Positions 33,678 to 46,440 of a DNA stretch of 64,000 bases are shown one piece after another. Position 1 is the first letter of the stretch. Each line of letters opens with the position of its first letter. Source of the DNA: Riptortus pedestris (lineage: Eukaryota; Arthropoda; Insecta; Hemiptera; Alydidae); NCBI GenBank assembly GCA_019009955.1, contig CM032232.1, positions 69,788,501 to 69,852,500 on the forward strand, read 5' to 3'. The position numbers were made by a program, and so were the translations under genes. Below the pieces are notes generated by a model. The model saw only the letters and a list, made by a program, of their open reading frames with translations, had not been told where the DNA came from and did not search any database.

Positions 33678-34619
33678 ATGTATCTTAACATGCAACCATC
33701 ATTTTCTCCTTGGACCATAAAGAACCTAAAAGTGAACTTAATTTTAGCCAAATATAAAAAGAGCGATTTATTTTCAAACATCTTTTATCAAAACACTTTT
33801 AAATACATTGTAGCAAACCACGCACATAACACACTACACGTATATACAGACGGTTCCAAAACTGCCAGTGGTACAGGTGCAGCGGCAGTCATTGACAATC
33901 ATATTCACAGCATTAAACTACCCGATGACACAAGCATATACACTGCAGAACTACATGCAATATTACTCGCTCTTTCCAATATAGACACAAACATTCAGAA
34001 AAATGTCCTACTCTGCACAGATTCAATAAGCTCATTACTCTCACTAAGAAACATTTACAATTCACATCCTGTAATCACACAAATATCCTCTCACATTAAC
34101 AGAATTAAACATATAAAAATAACTATGTTATGGATTTCCGGACACGAAGACATTAAACAGAATACTATAGTAGACAAGCATGCAAAACTAGCCACAAGGA
34201 AAAACACTACTGACACGAACTTACTAACTGCACAGGACTTATGCAAAGTAACAAAGACAGAAATACTTCACATATGGCTAGGTCAATGGCTGAGCTCAAC
34301 TAGTAAGCTTAGAGAAATTAAACATTCAGTGAAGCCGTGTCCTTACGACTTTAAAACAAGAAGAGATGAAGTAATACTTACACGATTACGAATTGGACAC
34401 ACTCTACTAACACACTCATACTTGATGAACAAACAAGACAAACCGATTTGTAGATGTTGTAATGAAGCTCTGACAGTTAAACATATACTGACTGACTGCA
34501 GGCAACGCAATTACTTACAGATACCACATAATTTACACCAACTACTGACAAAGGGGAGTCCATACATAGATACAATTCTCAAACATTTAAAGACTATACA
34601 CATCTATTCAAAAATCTGA
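33678..34619 (+). CDS. LINE ORF2 C-terminal part: RNase H and zinc-knuckle domain, open frame
   Basis: This is the end of a non-LTR retrotransposon ORF2. The RNase H domain would remove the RNA strand after reverse transcription. Residues ~55-170 show VYTDGSKTASGTGAAAV (first catalytic Asp), YTAELHAILLAL (Glu), LLCTDSISSLLSL (Asp) and WISGHEDIKQN...VDKHAKLA (His and last Asp), so all key acidic positions are present. A cysteine/histidine motif, CRCCNEALTVKHILTDC, follows at ~257-273, as in I-, R1-, LOA- and some Jockey-clade elements. The endonuclease and reverse transcriptase are missing through 5' truncation, and the frame is open upstream into the (TA)n tract. The first ATG is therefore not the true start, and no independent function is implied. 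Confidence 0.85.
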   Translation: MYLNMQPSFSPWTIKNLKVNLILAKYKKSDLFSNIFYQNTFKYIVANHAHNTLHVYTDGSKTASGTGAAAVIDNHIHSIKLPDDTSIYTAELHAILLALSNIDTNIQKNVLLCTDSISSLLSLRNIYNSHPVITQISSHINRIKHIKITMLWISGHEDIKQNTIVDKHAKLATRKNTTDTNLLTAQDLCKVTKTEILHIWLGQWLSSTSKLREIKHSVKPCPYDFKTRRDEVILTRLRIGHTLLTHSYLMNKQDKPICRCCNEALTVKHILTDCRQRNYLQIPHNLHQLLTKGSPYIDTILKHLKTIHIYSKI

Positions 34620-35149
34620 TATATTTTAAATTTAAGTTTTACATTTTTATTTTTACAACATTTTTGGATGCAAAAATAAACATTTTATCTAAACCCCAAT
34701 TTTTTTTTGTTTTCAAGTTTTCACTCACTTGAGTGTGTATTAGAGAGTTACAGAGTTTTATGTAAATAGTCACCTGGACCAATTATATTTTATCAAAACC
34801 TTAATAATTTTAAATTTCTTTTATTCATTTTATATACCAATTTTATTTTAATTATTGATTTACTTATTTATTTATTGAATATTTAAATATTTTATTACTG
34901 ATTTCCCTATTGCCCTATATCATTAGTTTCGTTTTTCAGTTTTGTACCTAGTTTTGAATTTTGTTTTTATTTGTTCCCTCGTTCATTTATTTTGTTCTTT
35001 GTTGTGTTCCATTTTAATTTTTTGATTTCCATTCTTTTTTTTTCGAGTTCTACTTGGTTTTTTGAGTTCCATTTCCGTTTTGTGTTGTGTTTCAATTTCT
35101 TTCCCATTTCTGTTCTGATTTCATCACTATTTTTCGTATTTTCTCTCTG

Positions 35150-35395
35150 TTTTGTGATCCTTTTATGTTTTGTGTTCCTTTAGGTTTTATGTTCTTTTTA
35201 TGTTTTGAATTCCTTTTACGTTCTATGTTCCTTTTATGTTTTGTGTTCCTTTTGTGTTGTGTTCCTTTTGTGTACTATGTTCCTTTTATGTTTTGTGTTC
35301 GTTTTGTGTTCTATGTTTCTTTTATGTTTTGTGTTCCTTTTGTGTTCTGTGTTCCTTTTATGTTTTGTGTTACTTTTATGATTTTTTTAATTTTG
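35150..35395. repeat. ~18-bp T-rich minisatellite in the LINE 3' UTR
   Basis: Many degenerate copies of TTTTGTGTTCCTTTTATG and variants (TTTTGTGTTCTATGTTCC). Frames read across it are repetitive Phe/Cys/Val strings and are not genes. Confidence 0.85.
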
Positions 35396-35503
35396 TTATT
35401 TTTTTTTGTATTGTTTTGTTTTCATTTAAGTTTTGTTTTGTTTTTTAAGCTTTATTTTAGAGCAAAATCGCCAAAGCTGCGAAGCTCAAATAAATAAATA
35501 AAA

Positions 35504-35508
<5 letters not shown>

Positions 35509-35556
<48 letters not shown>
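35509..35556. repeat. (TA)n microsatellite
   Basis: TA repeat following the LINE tail. Together with the TA tract at 33640 it marks the interrupted target. Confidence 0.9.
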
Positions 35557-35558
<2 letters not shown>

Positions 35559-36261
35559 AAAGAAAAGTATGGGAAAATTAATTCTAAAAGAAAAAGCCCT
35601 GTAAAGTAAACTTTTATTATGCTTATACCTCTACTGCCCTTTAGGAGGATTTATCTATAAATGTTTTCCTTAGACAATTGTCACAACAGTGAAAAAGAAG
35701 AATGACCGAAATACAGGAACTCTCTTAAGGAATAAGATTTGCCACATATGACCACAAGTATAAGAGCAGAATGAAGACCCTCCAGCATGTAAAATTTAAA
35801 AAGTGTCTGCTCTTGACCATTTTTTTTAAATTTTAATTTTTATAACTATATGCCATAAATACAGTCTACATCCACAAGTTAAATAAATTATGGTTCAGGA
35901 ATAAACAATGGTTTTCATATATATTTATATTAAAATTAATTCAACTCCCTGTTGCATAAGCAACAGGGAAAGAACACAAGACAGCAATTTAAAAAAAAAT
36001 ATCAGTGTTTAGAGATTATTAAACTGCAATGAAAAGGAAGTAAGTGGGGGAACTAAAAAAAAAAAGTAGTTCTGAGTGTTGAAAATATATTCATAAGAAT
36101 CTTTATTATGTACTGAATTATGAAGTTAACTCTGCAATAACTGTTTATATTTATAAAACTCACATTCATCAACTAAATGTCTGTTCTATCAGAGGCTTCC
36201 TTGGTGGCATTAAATGTACGTCATATACCTAGTACTTGTTTCTAGTTAGAATGGGATTCGG
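35557..36261. other. Non-coding, nothing recognised
   Basis: AT-rich DNA between a LINE and the satellite array, with no frame of interest. Confidence 0.4.
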
Positions 36262-39200
36262 GCCAGTACCTCCTGCGAAACTACCTTTCAAAAAATTGTA
36301 AATTGTTGATACACTTATTAAATTGTTTTGTTTACTTCTCTCTTATTATTCTACAGATTACCCAAAAACAAAAGTGGGGACCCCGACGTGAGTGATTTAA
36401 TAGTTAACTTATATAAAATTGCGTGTAGCTGTTACCAGCCCCCCCCCTCTGTTTTTTTATTTATTAGTGAGATGGGAACGAGTGCGGGCTAGTGGCAACA
36501 CTGCGTGCATAACCTGTTCAACGAGGTTACAAGAGTGACAAAAAAAAACGGTAGAGTACCTATTGCGAAACTGCCTCACAAAACATTGTAAATTGTTCGT
36601 ACATTTATTAAATTGTTTTGTTAACTTTTGTCTTATTATTCTACTCATACCCACAGCTGACCCCGACGTGACTGATATAACAGTTAACAGTTGTATAACC
36701 TTCCGTATAGCTCTCACGGGGGGCCCCCCTGCTTTAAAATTTATTTGTTAGAAGGGAAAGAGTGCGGGCTAGTGGCAACACTGCGTTCATAACTTGATCA
36801 ACCAGGTTACAAGAGTGAAAAAGGAATGGGTCAGTATCTCGTGCAAAACTGCCCCAAAAAATTGTAAATTGTTGATACACTTATTAAATTGTTTGGTTAC
36901 TTCTCTGTTATTATTCTACACATTACCCACACCAAAAAGGGGACCCCGACGTGTGTGATGTAATAGTTAACAGTTACATAAACCTGCGTATAGCGGTCAA
37001 CGCCCCCACCCCTCCCAGATTTAAAAATAATTATAGATACGGGTGGGAGTGAGGGCTTGTGGCAACACTGCGTGCATAACCTATTCAACGAGTTTAGAAG
37101 AGAGACAAAAGAAGGGTCAATGTCTCGTGCGAAACTGTCCCAAAACATTGTAAAATGTTGATACACTTATTAAATTGTTTTGTTTAATTCTCTCTTATTA
37201 TTCTACACATTACCCACACCAAAGTGGGGACCCCGACGTGAGTGATTTAATAGTTAACCGTTACAGAATCTTGCTTATAGCAGTCACCGCCCCCCCCCCC
37301 TGCTTATAATTAATTATTGAGACGGGAGGGAATGCGGGCTAGTGACAACACTGCGTGCACAACCTGTTTAACGAGTTTAGAAGAATGCCAAAAGAAGGGT
37401 CATTGTCTCTTGCGAAACTGTCCCACAGAACATTGTTAATTGTTGGTACACTTTTAAAATTGTTTTTGTTACTTCTCTCTTATTATTCTTCACATTACCA
37501 AAGCCAAAGTACGGACTCCGACGTGCGTGCTTTATTAGTTAACAGTTATTTAAAATTGCGTGTAGCTGTTACCAGCCCCCCCCCCACCAGCTTTTTAATT
37601 TATTAGTGAGACGGGAAAGAGTGGGGGCTAGTGGCAACACTGCGTGCATAACCTGTTCGAAGAGTTAAGAAGACAGACGAAAGATGGGTCAGTGTCTCGT
37701 GCGAAATTGTCCCAAAACAATGTAAAATGTGGATACACTTATTAAATTGTTTTGGTTAATTCTCTCATATAATTCTACTTATTGCCCACACCAATGTGGT
37801 TACCCCGCGTGAGTGATGTAACAGTTAACAGTTATATAAACTTGCGTATAGCTGTCACTGGGGGCCCCCCGGCTTTAAAATTTATTAGTGAGACGGGAAC
37901 GAGTGCGGGCTAGTGGCAACACTGCGTGCATAACCTGTTCAACGAGTTTAGAATAGTCACAAGAGAAGGAGTCATTACCTCCTGCAATACTGCCCCAAAA
38001 CATAGTTAATTGTTGATACACTTTTTAAATTGTTTTGGTTACTTCTCTCTTATTTTTCTTCACATTACCCCCACCAAAGTGGGGACCCCGACGTGAGTGA
38101 TTTAATAGTTAACGGTTATTTTAAATTGCGTGTAGCTGTTACCAGGCCCCCCCACTTTCTTTTTAATTTGTTAGTGACACGGGAACGAGTGCGGGCTAGT
38201 GGCAACACTGTGTGCTTAACCTGTTCAACGAGTTTAGAAGAATGACAAAAGAAGGGTCAGTGTCTCTTGCGAAACTGTCCCACAGAACATTGTAAATTGT
38301 TGGTACACTTATTAAATTGTTTTTGTTACTTCTCTCTTATTATTCTTCACATTACCAACACCAAAGTACGGACCCCGACGTGTATGATTTAATAGTTAAC
38401 GGTTATTTAAAATTGCGTGTAGCTATTACCAGCCCCACCCCCACCTGCTTTTTAATTTATTAGTGACATGGGAACGAGGGTGGGCTAGTAGCAACACTGC
38501 GTTCATAACCTGGTCAATGAGGTTATAAGAGTGAAAAAGGAATGGGTCAGTGCCTCTTGCGAAACTGCCCCACAGAACATTGTAAATTGTTGGTACACTT
38601 ATTAAATTGTTTTGTTTACTTCTCACTTATTATTCTACACATTACCCACACCAAAGTGGGGACCACGACGTGTGTGATGTAATAGATAACAGTTACATAA
38701 ACTTGCGTGTAGCTGTTACCAGCCCCCCGCCAACTTCTTTTTAATTTATTAGTGACACGGGAAAGAGTGCGGGCTAGTGGCAACACTGCGTGCATAACCT
38801 GTTCAACGAGTTTAAAAGAATGACAAAAGAAGGGTCACTGTCTCTTGCGAAACTGTCCCACAGAACATTGTAAATTGTTGGTACACTTTTTAAATTGTTT
38901 TTGTTACTTCTCTCTTATTATTCTTCACATTACCCACACCAAAGTACGGACCCCGACGTGAGTGATTTAATAGTTAACGGTTATTTAAAATTGCGTGTAG
39001 CTGTTACCAGGCCCCCCCACACAATCTTTTTAATTTATTAGTGAGACGGGAACGAGGGTGGGCTAGTGGCAACACTGCGTTCATAACCTGTTCAATGAGG
39101 TTATAAGAGTGAAAAAGGAATGGGTCAGTATCTATTGCAAAACAGCCTCTGAAAACATTGTAAATTGTTGATACACTTATTAAATTGTTTTTGTTACTTC

Positions 39201-40806
39201 TCTCTTATTATTCTTCACATTACCCACACCAAAGTACGGACCCCGACGTGAGTGATTTAATAGTTAACAGTTACATATAATTGCGTGTAGCAGTTACCAG
39301 CCCCCCCCCCACCTGCTTTTTAATTTATTAGTGAGACGGGAACGATTGCGGGCTAGTGGCAACACTGCGTTCATAACCTGTTCAACGAGGTTACAAGAGT
39401 GACAAAGGAATGGGTCAGTACCTATTGCGAAACTGCCTCTCAAAACATTGTAAATTGTTGATACACTTATTAAATTGTTTTGTTTACTTCTCTCTTATTA
39501 TTCTTCACATTACCCACACCAAAGTACGGACCCCGACGTGAGTGATTTAATAGTTAACGGTTATTTAAAATTGCGTGTAGCTGTTATCGGGCCCCCCACA
39601 CAATCTTTTTAATATATTAGTGAGACGGGAACGAGGGTGGGCTAGTGGCAACACTGCGTTCATAACCTTTTCAATGAGGTTACAAGAGTGAAAAAGGAAT
39701 GGGTCAGTATCTATAGCGAAACAGCCACTGAAAACATTGTAAATTGTTGATACACTTATTAAATTGTTTTGTTTACTTCTCTCTTATTATTCTACACATT
39801 ACCCACACCAAAGTGGGGACCACGACGTGTGTGATGTAATAGTTAACAGTTACATAAACTTGCGTATAGCGGTCACCGCCCCCCCCCCTGCTTAAAATTA
39901 ATTATTGAGACGGGAGGGAATGCGGGCTAGTGGCAACACTGCGTGCATAACCTGTTCAACGAGTTTAGAAGAATGAAAAAAGAAGGATTTGTGTCTCTTG
40001 CGAAACTGTCCCACAGAACATTGTAACTTGTTGGTAAAATTATGAAATTGTTTTGGTAACTTCTCTCATTTTATTCTTCACATTACCCACACCAAAGTAC
40101 GGACCCCGACGTGAGTGATTTAATAGTTAACGGTTATTTAAAATTGCGTGTAGCTGTTACCAGCCCCCCCCCCAACTTCTTTTTAATTTATTAGTGAGAC
40201 GGGAACGAGTGCGGGCTAGTGGCAACACTGCGTGCATAACCTGTTCAACGAGTTTAGAAGAATGACAAAAGAAAGGTCAGTGCCTCTTGCGAAACTGTCC
40301 CACAGAACATTGTAAATTGTTGGTACACTTTTTAAATTGTTTTTGTTACTTCTCTCTTATTATTCTTCACATTACCCACACCAAAGTACGGACCCCGACG
40401 TGAGTGATTTAATAGTTAACGGTTATTTAAAATTGCGTGTAGCTGTTACCGCCCCCCCCCACAATCTTTTTAATTTATTAGTGAGACGGGAACGAGGGTG
40501 GGCTAGTGGCAACACTGCGTTCATAACCTGTCCAACGAGGTTACAAGAGTGAAAAAGGAATGGGTCAGTATCTTTAGCGAAACAGCCACTGAAAACATTG
40601 TAAATTGTTGGTACACTTTTTAAATTGTTTTGGTTACTTCTCTCTTATTATTCTTCACATTACCCACACCAAAGTACGGACCCCGACGTGAGTGATTTAA
40701 TAGTTAACAGTTACATATAATTGCGTGTAGCAGATACCAGCCCACCCCTCCCACCTGCATTTTAATTTATTAGTGAGACGGGAACGAGTGCGAGCTAGTG
40801 GCAACA
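36262..40806. repeat. Satellite array, ~286-bp monomer, 16 copies
   Basis: The landmark CCCCGACGTG (or a one-base variant) recurs 16 times, at 36381, 36661, 36944, 37231, 37516, about 37803, 38086, 38373, 38663, 38951, 39241, 39531, 39820, 40104, 40393 and 40681. Spacing is 280-290 bp. Each monomer has an AT-rich part (TTGTAAATTGTTGATACACT), the CCCCGACGTG box, GCGTGTAGCTGTTACCAG, a C-run of 5-12 bases, and GAACGAGTGCGGGCTAGTGG. Two subtypes differ before the box (AAAGTGGGGACC and AAAGTACGGACC), and the second dominates the right half. Frames crossing it are short and not conserved. Confidence 0.93.
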
Positions 40807-40809
40807 CAT

Positions 40810-41351
40810 CCCCCACCCCCCCCCGCCCCCCCACCCCCCCCCCCCCCCAACCCCCCCCCCCCCCACCGCAAAACCCCCCCACCCGCCCGCCCCACCCCCC
40901 CCCCACCCGTGCCCCCCCCCCCGCCACCCGCGCCCCCCCCCAGCCCCCCCCCTCACGCGCACAACCCCCCCCCCCCCCTCCCCCCCCCCCCCACCCCCAC
41001 ACCACCCCCCCCTCCCCCCCCCCACCCCCCCCCCCCCCCACCCCCGCCCCCAGCAGCCAGCGCTCCCCACCCCCCCCCCCACCCCCCCCCCCCCCCCCGC
41101 CCCCATACCCCCAGCCCCCCACCCCCCACCCCCGCGAACCCCCCACCCCCCCCCCCCCCCACCCCCCCCCCCCCCCACCCCCCCCCCCCCCCACCCCCCC
41201 CCCCCCCCACCCCCCCCCCCCCCCACCCCCCCCCCCCCCCACCCCCCCCCCCCCCCACCCCCCCCCCCCCCCACCCCCCCCCCCCCCCACCCCCCCCCCC
41301 CCCCACCCCCCCCCCCCCCCACCCCCCCCCCCCCCCACCCCCCCCCCCCCA
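40810..41351. repeat. C-rich block with (AC15)n periodicity
   Basis: About 540 bases that are almost only C on the plus strand. From 41145 to 41351 an A occurs exactly every 16 bases (13 units). The left part has irregular A, G and T interruptions. It begins abruptly inside a satellite monomer, after CTAGTGGCAACAC. All frames across it (Pro- or Gly-rich) are composition artefacts. Confidence 0.9.
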
Positions 41352-41496
41352 GATTAAGGAATAATGGCGACCCTGTTTGAATCATTTCCAACTGGTTATC
41401 TTTCAAGAGCTAAGCTTCTGTGAATTTTAGAGCTAAGGAAAAAATTTATAAGTGAGTCTCCCAGAATTATTATAATATTCAGTATATATCGTATTC

Positions 41497-41706
41497 GGGG
41501 GCTCAGATAAAACGTTGACCTTAATCTCACATGGTAAACCTAGAGTGGCGAGTTCTATTCCCGCCCTGGGCAATAAAAATTTATTTAGTGACGGAATTCA
41601 TTAAGTAAAATCCTTAGTCCTACCCTGGCTATAAAAGGGTGGTAACCTGTAGAGAACCCGCCCCAATTAATCTTAGTTGCAAAAAGTGGACGTTAATAAA
41701 TAATTT
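41497..41706 (+). mobile_element. tRNA-derived SINE, near full length
   Basis: Begins GGGGGCTCAG and has a tRNA-like head whose GCGAGTTCTATTCCC fits an RNA polymerase III B box. The body shared with the other copies is GGGTGGTAACCTGTAGA and TTGCAAAAAGTGGACGTTAA. It ends in a TAAATAAT-type tail. It matches the minus-strand copy at 57694-57896 along its length. No clear target duplication was found here. Confidence 0.8.
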
Positions 41707-42044
41707 AAATTTTATAGACATTCGTGTCATAGTGAAAGTACATTTCGAATATATTCTCATATTACAATATTTTAAGTGCCTACTGTCTTATTTGTTTTTA
41801 AATGTATTTTCCTTTTCATAACAAATGTGTACTCATCTGAATTTTCTACATTTTACAGAGGAAAATAAACATAACGCACATCTCTTAAAAAATCATTATT
41901 AATAATATCTTATCAAGTAGAATAGACAGGGAATCCAAATTGCATGGAAGAAAATGCTTTAAGTCGTCTAATACAAGTTATTCTGCTGAGTGCTGTACGT
42001 AAAGCCAATCTTACAGTCTCTCTTGAAAAAAAAGGAAAAAAAAA
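41707..42044. other. Non-coding, nothing recognised
   Basis: AT-rich; no repeat or frame identified. Confidence 0.4.
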
Positions 42045-42495
42045 GGCCGTCACGCAGGAGGGTTAACTATCCAGATTTCCTACGTGCAACACTTATTTGC
42101 ATTTACCTGAAAACGTAAAACTTAAATTTGCCATAAGATTGTTTCTATACAATTTTTCGATCCGACGTATAATAGCAGAGATACCCGTATTTCGAATTAT
42201 CAAAATTCCTCCCCTCTAAACCCCCACCCCTCCCTCTGGCCTCATTTCAGCCGTTACGAATTGGTCTTTCTTTTTACATAAAACGACTAAATATCGTGTT
42301 TGGTAACGATTAAACAATAATTGCGACCGCTAGAGCGGTAATAGACAAATATATAAGTATATATTCGACTATAGTTTCGAACGGACCTCATTTTCGTCAT
42401 CTTCTGGGTAGGATCAATGGACATTTGAAGACATTTTTCGAAAATTGTACGACCTCAATAGCTGATTTCCTATAAAGTAAATCTGCTAATATAAT
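42045..42495 (-). mobile_element. Family B element, compact near-complete copy, ~450 bp
   Basis: Minus orientation: right terminus GCCGTCACGCAGGAGGGTTAAC (decayed hairpin) and CAGATTTCC, the core block to GCGACCGCTAGAGCGGTAAT, a short TA core at 42349-42365, then the left half GAACGGACCTCATTTTCGTCA and AGCTGATTTCC...AAATCTGCTAA. It shows both ends with only a tiny microsatellite between them. Confidence 0.75.
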
Positions 42496-42939
42496 AAAGA
42501 CTTTTAGGGCTTGGTTATTCCTGTAATAAATGAGACAAAATCTTCCTTAATATATATTATTTTCTAGTAACATTTTATAAATTCCACATCTAATATATAA
42601 TAAAAACTCCTTATTAAAATGTGGACATTAAAATCAATGACACTCCGTAATCAAGGTCATTGAGTAGGCAATTTCGATACATAACTTTTTGAACAATGCG
42701 GGGCAGACCTTACGCAGGCTGTTCATTAATAAATACCAATTCATCGTTGATTATTTATAAGTCTCATAATACACGTTAGCTCCATGTATAATTAAACGAA
42801 ATTAAAAGGACAAGGTCAGTTCGCATAGTGTTAATATTTCGCACGAGCATTGCTTATAATACTGTCCAATGCTCCACATTCGCTTCCCAGTAGGTTCATA
42901 GGAGTTAGTAGCACATTTTCCTTAAGGCAAATCGTCCGT
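42496..42939. other. Non-coding, nothing recognised
   Basis: AT-rich DNA; no frame or known repeat. Confidence 0.35.
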
Positions 42940-43032
42940 TGAAGTTGAATTTAGGTGAATCTTGGTCAAATGTCCACCGATCTTATCCGAGAGATAACGA
43001 AAATGAGATTCAAATGTATTGGACAAGCACAA

Positions 43033-43106
<74 letters not shown>

Positions 43107-43260
43107 TTGTTTGTTAATAGTCTCGGGGTTGCAAATTTTATTTAAGTTACCAATCTTGACATTCGAACGTTTCATTCAAAAGCAACTGAGATATTTGAAA
43201 TTTTTAGTATTCACTCTTAAGTCAACCTCCATTCTTAAACATCTCACAATAGTAATACCC
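42940..43260 (+). mobile_element. Family B element, decayed, with (CA)n(TA)n core
   Basis: The left half is recognisable from TCTTGGTCAAATGTCCACCGA and GATAACGAAAATGAGATTC. The core at 43027-43104 is CA repeats followed by TA repeats. The right half is strongly decayed (AACTGAGATATTTGAAATTT, AAGTCAACCTCCATTC). Confidence 0.6.
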
Positions 43261-44580
43261 TAATCAGTATGTAGCTTACTTAATTTCTTTATTCTCATAT
43301 GTTTATATACATATGTTCCCATTTTTTCCCCTCTCATATATACAATTTATTCTCATTGTTCATTATAGGCCTGAAGATACCACTTAGTTGGCGGAAATAT
43401 TAACCAGTAAAACCAGCATGTAAAAAAATTAGGTTTCCTTATCCTGAATAAATAAAAAATATCGAGCGAAATAGAACACATGATTGATTTAACATGGGCT
43501 CTGCGCTTAAAGGTAAATGAATAAATTAAGGCACATTTTGTTACATGATACGACAAATAGACTCCAAAAATAGGGGTTCGTTCAAGTATTTACATCGTGT
43601 TTAGTGGTGTCTTTCGTCCCTGATAAATCGCTGTAGTATGCATTGAAGTATGGCAGAAAGTCAAAAATAACAACCCTTCCTCATAAATTATTACCCTTAC
43701 TTTGCAACTTATACGTTTGGGCCTTTGAGCTACTTTAGTATTTCTTCATTCCGAAAATAGCTAAGCGTATATTGGAAAATAAGAACATCGAGTTGTTAGA
43801 TTCACAAGTTGAAGAATACGTCAAACTGAAGCCACGGTTTCGGGCTGGTGAAGTGCATTTAGGAGCTCTTTAGAATTGACCTTAAGTAAAAGTGAAACCA
43901 CTAATAAAAGTTGATCTCGACCCTATTTTTCCAAACTTTCTTTTAATTTCACTAGGCACTTCTAGTCGATTGAAAAAATGAGCTGTATTCGGTGTACGCC
44001 TATATAGATGTGCGAGGGTGTGCCTATGTGGTCTCAATACGAAAGAAAATACATATAATATGTATATATTATTTTAAGCTATTTTCCACATTTGTTTTGT
44101 TGCTTGTTAACTTCAGGGTTCTGGGTAGATAAACTAATTGAGACTTTTCACTTCAATTTACGCTAGGACAACCGGATTATATGTATGTTTGAAAAAAACC
44201 TCAGCTTCTTTGTCTGCTATGTAGGATCGGTGGACTTAGGGAGAAATTGTTCCAAAATCGCATCATAAGTAAATAAACTGAATAATTAGTTTGCCGTAAG
44301 GGAAATCTAGGAAAATAGGGGTGGTCACCCCAAAAGACCTTAGCTATTGACTTCTATAACAATAACGAAACAATAAGAGATAGAAGAATTCGCCATTTTG
44401 GAACTGTTACTGTAAAGCTGTTTTTATTACATTTGCAGTATGGGTTGAGCTCATCTTAGTCTAAACAGTGGTGAGCAGCAACTTACCATCTTTCCTACTC
44501 CCTGGAAGCAAACAGAACTGAAGATGGAGGGGGCCAATGAAAGTGCTTACCGCTTTAATATGAAATTGAGAAGGGCTTGG
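43261..44580. other. Non-coding; one family B left-end fragment
   Basis: At about 44190-44312 lies a decayed family B left half (GTAGGATCGGTGGACTTAGG, CAAAATCGCATCATAAGTA, GCCGTAAGGGAAATC). The rest has no recognised feature. Confidence 0.45.
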
Positions 44581-44582
44581 AT

Positions 44583-45630
<1,048 letters not shown>

Positions 45631-46436
45631 TTTTTATTCTACATGCATGTGGGGTATTCTTCAATTCCAGGTGAAAGTTCCATCTTGCCTAAGAAAATAT
45701 TGTGTGTAATTTTTGTATCAGACGACCTACTGAAATTTTAAATTAATTATTGTTTTTTTTTAATTTTATTTATTTGGTTTCTGCCCCACAGCGATGGTGT
45801 TTGGCATGATTTTAGTTTTTGAAAGGTTTTTCTAATTTGGGAATAAAATTTTCATAAAGTCTCTAACAAGGGTAAGATGGATTTTTTGATCATAGCGTTT
45901 TTGTTGCTAACTGTAAAGAGAAAAAAAATGGATTTTGTTTTCAGTGCCGCAGGATTTTTACGTATCCTGGAAAAACTGACATCCTCCCACCAAAAGCCTA
46001 TGGTGTGTAGCCCACAGGCCCTTCATGGACTGTTGAGCAAAAGTATCAAGCTGCGTGTTATTTTATAACTAATTGCAGATACCTCTTCAGATTAAGTAAA
46101 ATAACCTCTGGGATTAAATTAGTGTTTTCCTCGGCTGCCCTCAGCTCAATTGTAACATTTTGTTCGGTGATCTGTTGTAATTCTGGATTACAAATAGTCT
46201 GTGTACTCCCTTCCTGTATAAAAAGTGTTTGTTTTCCTCACACAATTAGTAATGTTGTATTAGCCACGCATAACGTGTCTGTTCATTTCATCACTCCATT
46301 TATTGCCTTACTTGAGTAACCCAGCTTGTGATTATTACGTGTATAGACACGGTTAATCTGCAGTTAATTTTTATGAGGTAGAGATAATCGTATAGCCCAC
46401 TAGGTCGACCAAAGAAGGGGGAAGTCTTCCCAAACC
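45631..46436. other. Non-coding, nothing recognised
   Basis: Short frames at 45877-46068 and 46122-46319 have no recognised motif and no splice context. They are treated as chance. Confidence 0.35.
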
Positions 46437-46440
46437 ATTT

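Larger units (their letters stand above)
33655..35508 (+). mobile_element. 5'-truncated LINE with RNase H frame and AATA tail
   Basis: Begins inside a (TA)n tract and runs through the RNase H reading frame. A T-rich 3' UTR with a minisatellite follows, ending AGCAAAATCGCC...GCTGCGAAGCTC and an (AATA)n-type tail at about 35488-35508. The end motif (AAATCGCC..., TGCGGAACTC) and tail recur at 50640-50689 and, decayed, at 61150-61200, defining a LINE family. TA repeats on both sides hide any target duplication. Confidence 0.75.

Noticed and set aside
35087..35497. 136-codon Phe/Cys-rich frame
   Set aside because: Translation of the T-rich minisatellite in a LINE 3' UTR.
36262..40806. Tandem array of tRNA-Trp genes
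   Set aside because: Only about 16 bases match the complement of the tRNA 3' end; the rest of a tRNA is absent from the monomer.
40697..41406. Long proline-rich and glycine-rich open frames on both strands
   Set aside because: They are direct translations of the C block and its complement. Every frame is open because the sequence lacks stops, not because of selection.
41497..41575. Functional tRNA gene
   Set aside because: The head of the SINE resembles a tRNA, but the acceptor and anticodon arms are not convincing and the same sequence is dispersed with a SINE body and tail.
42939..43263. Thr/His and Ile/Tyr repeat frames, also near 44601, 48396, 12545 and 61418
   Set aside because: They are read across CA, TG and TA microsatellites. 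The non-repeat parts are family A or B transposon sequence.
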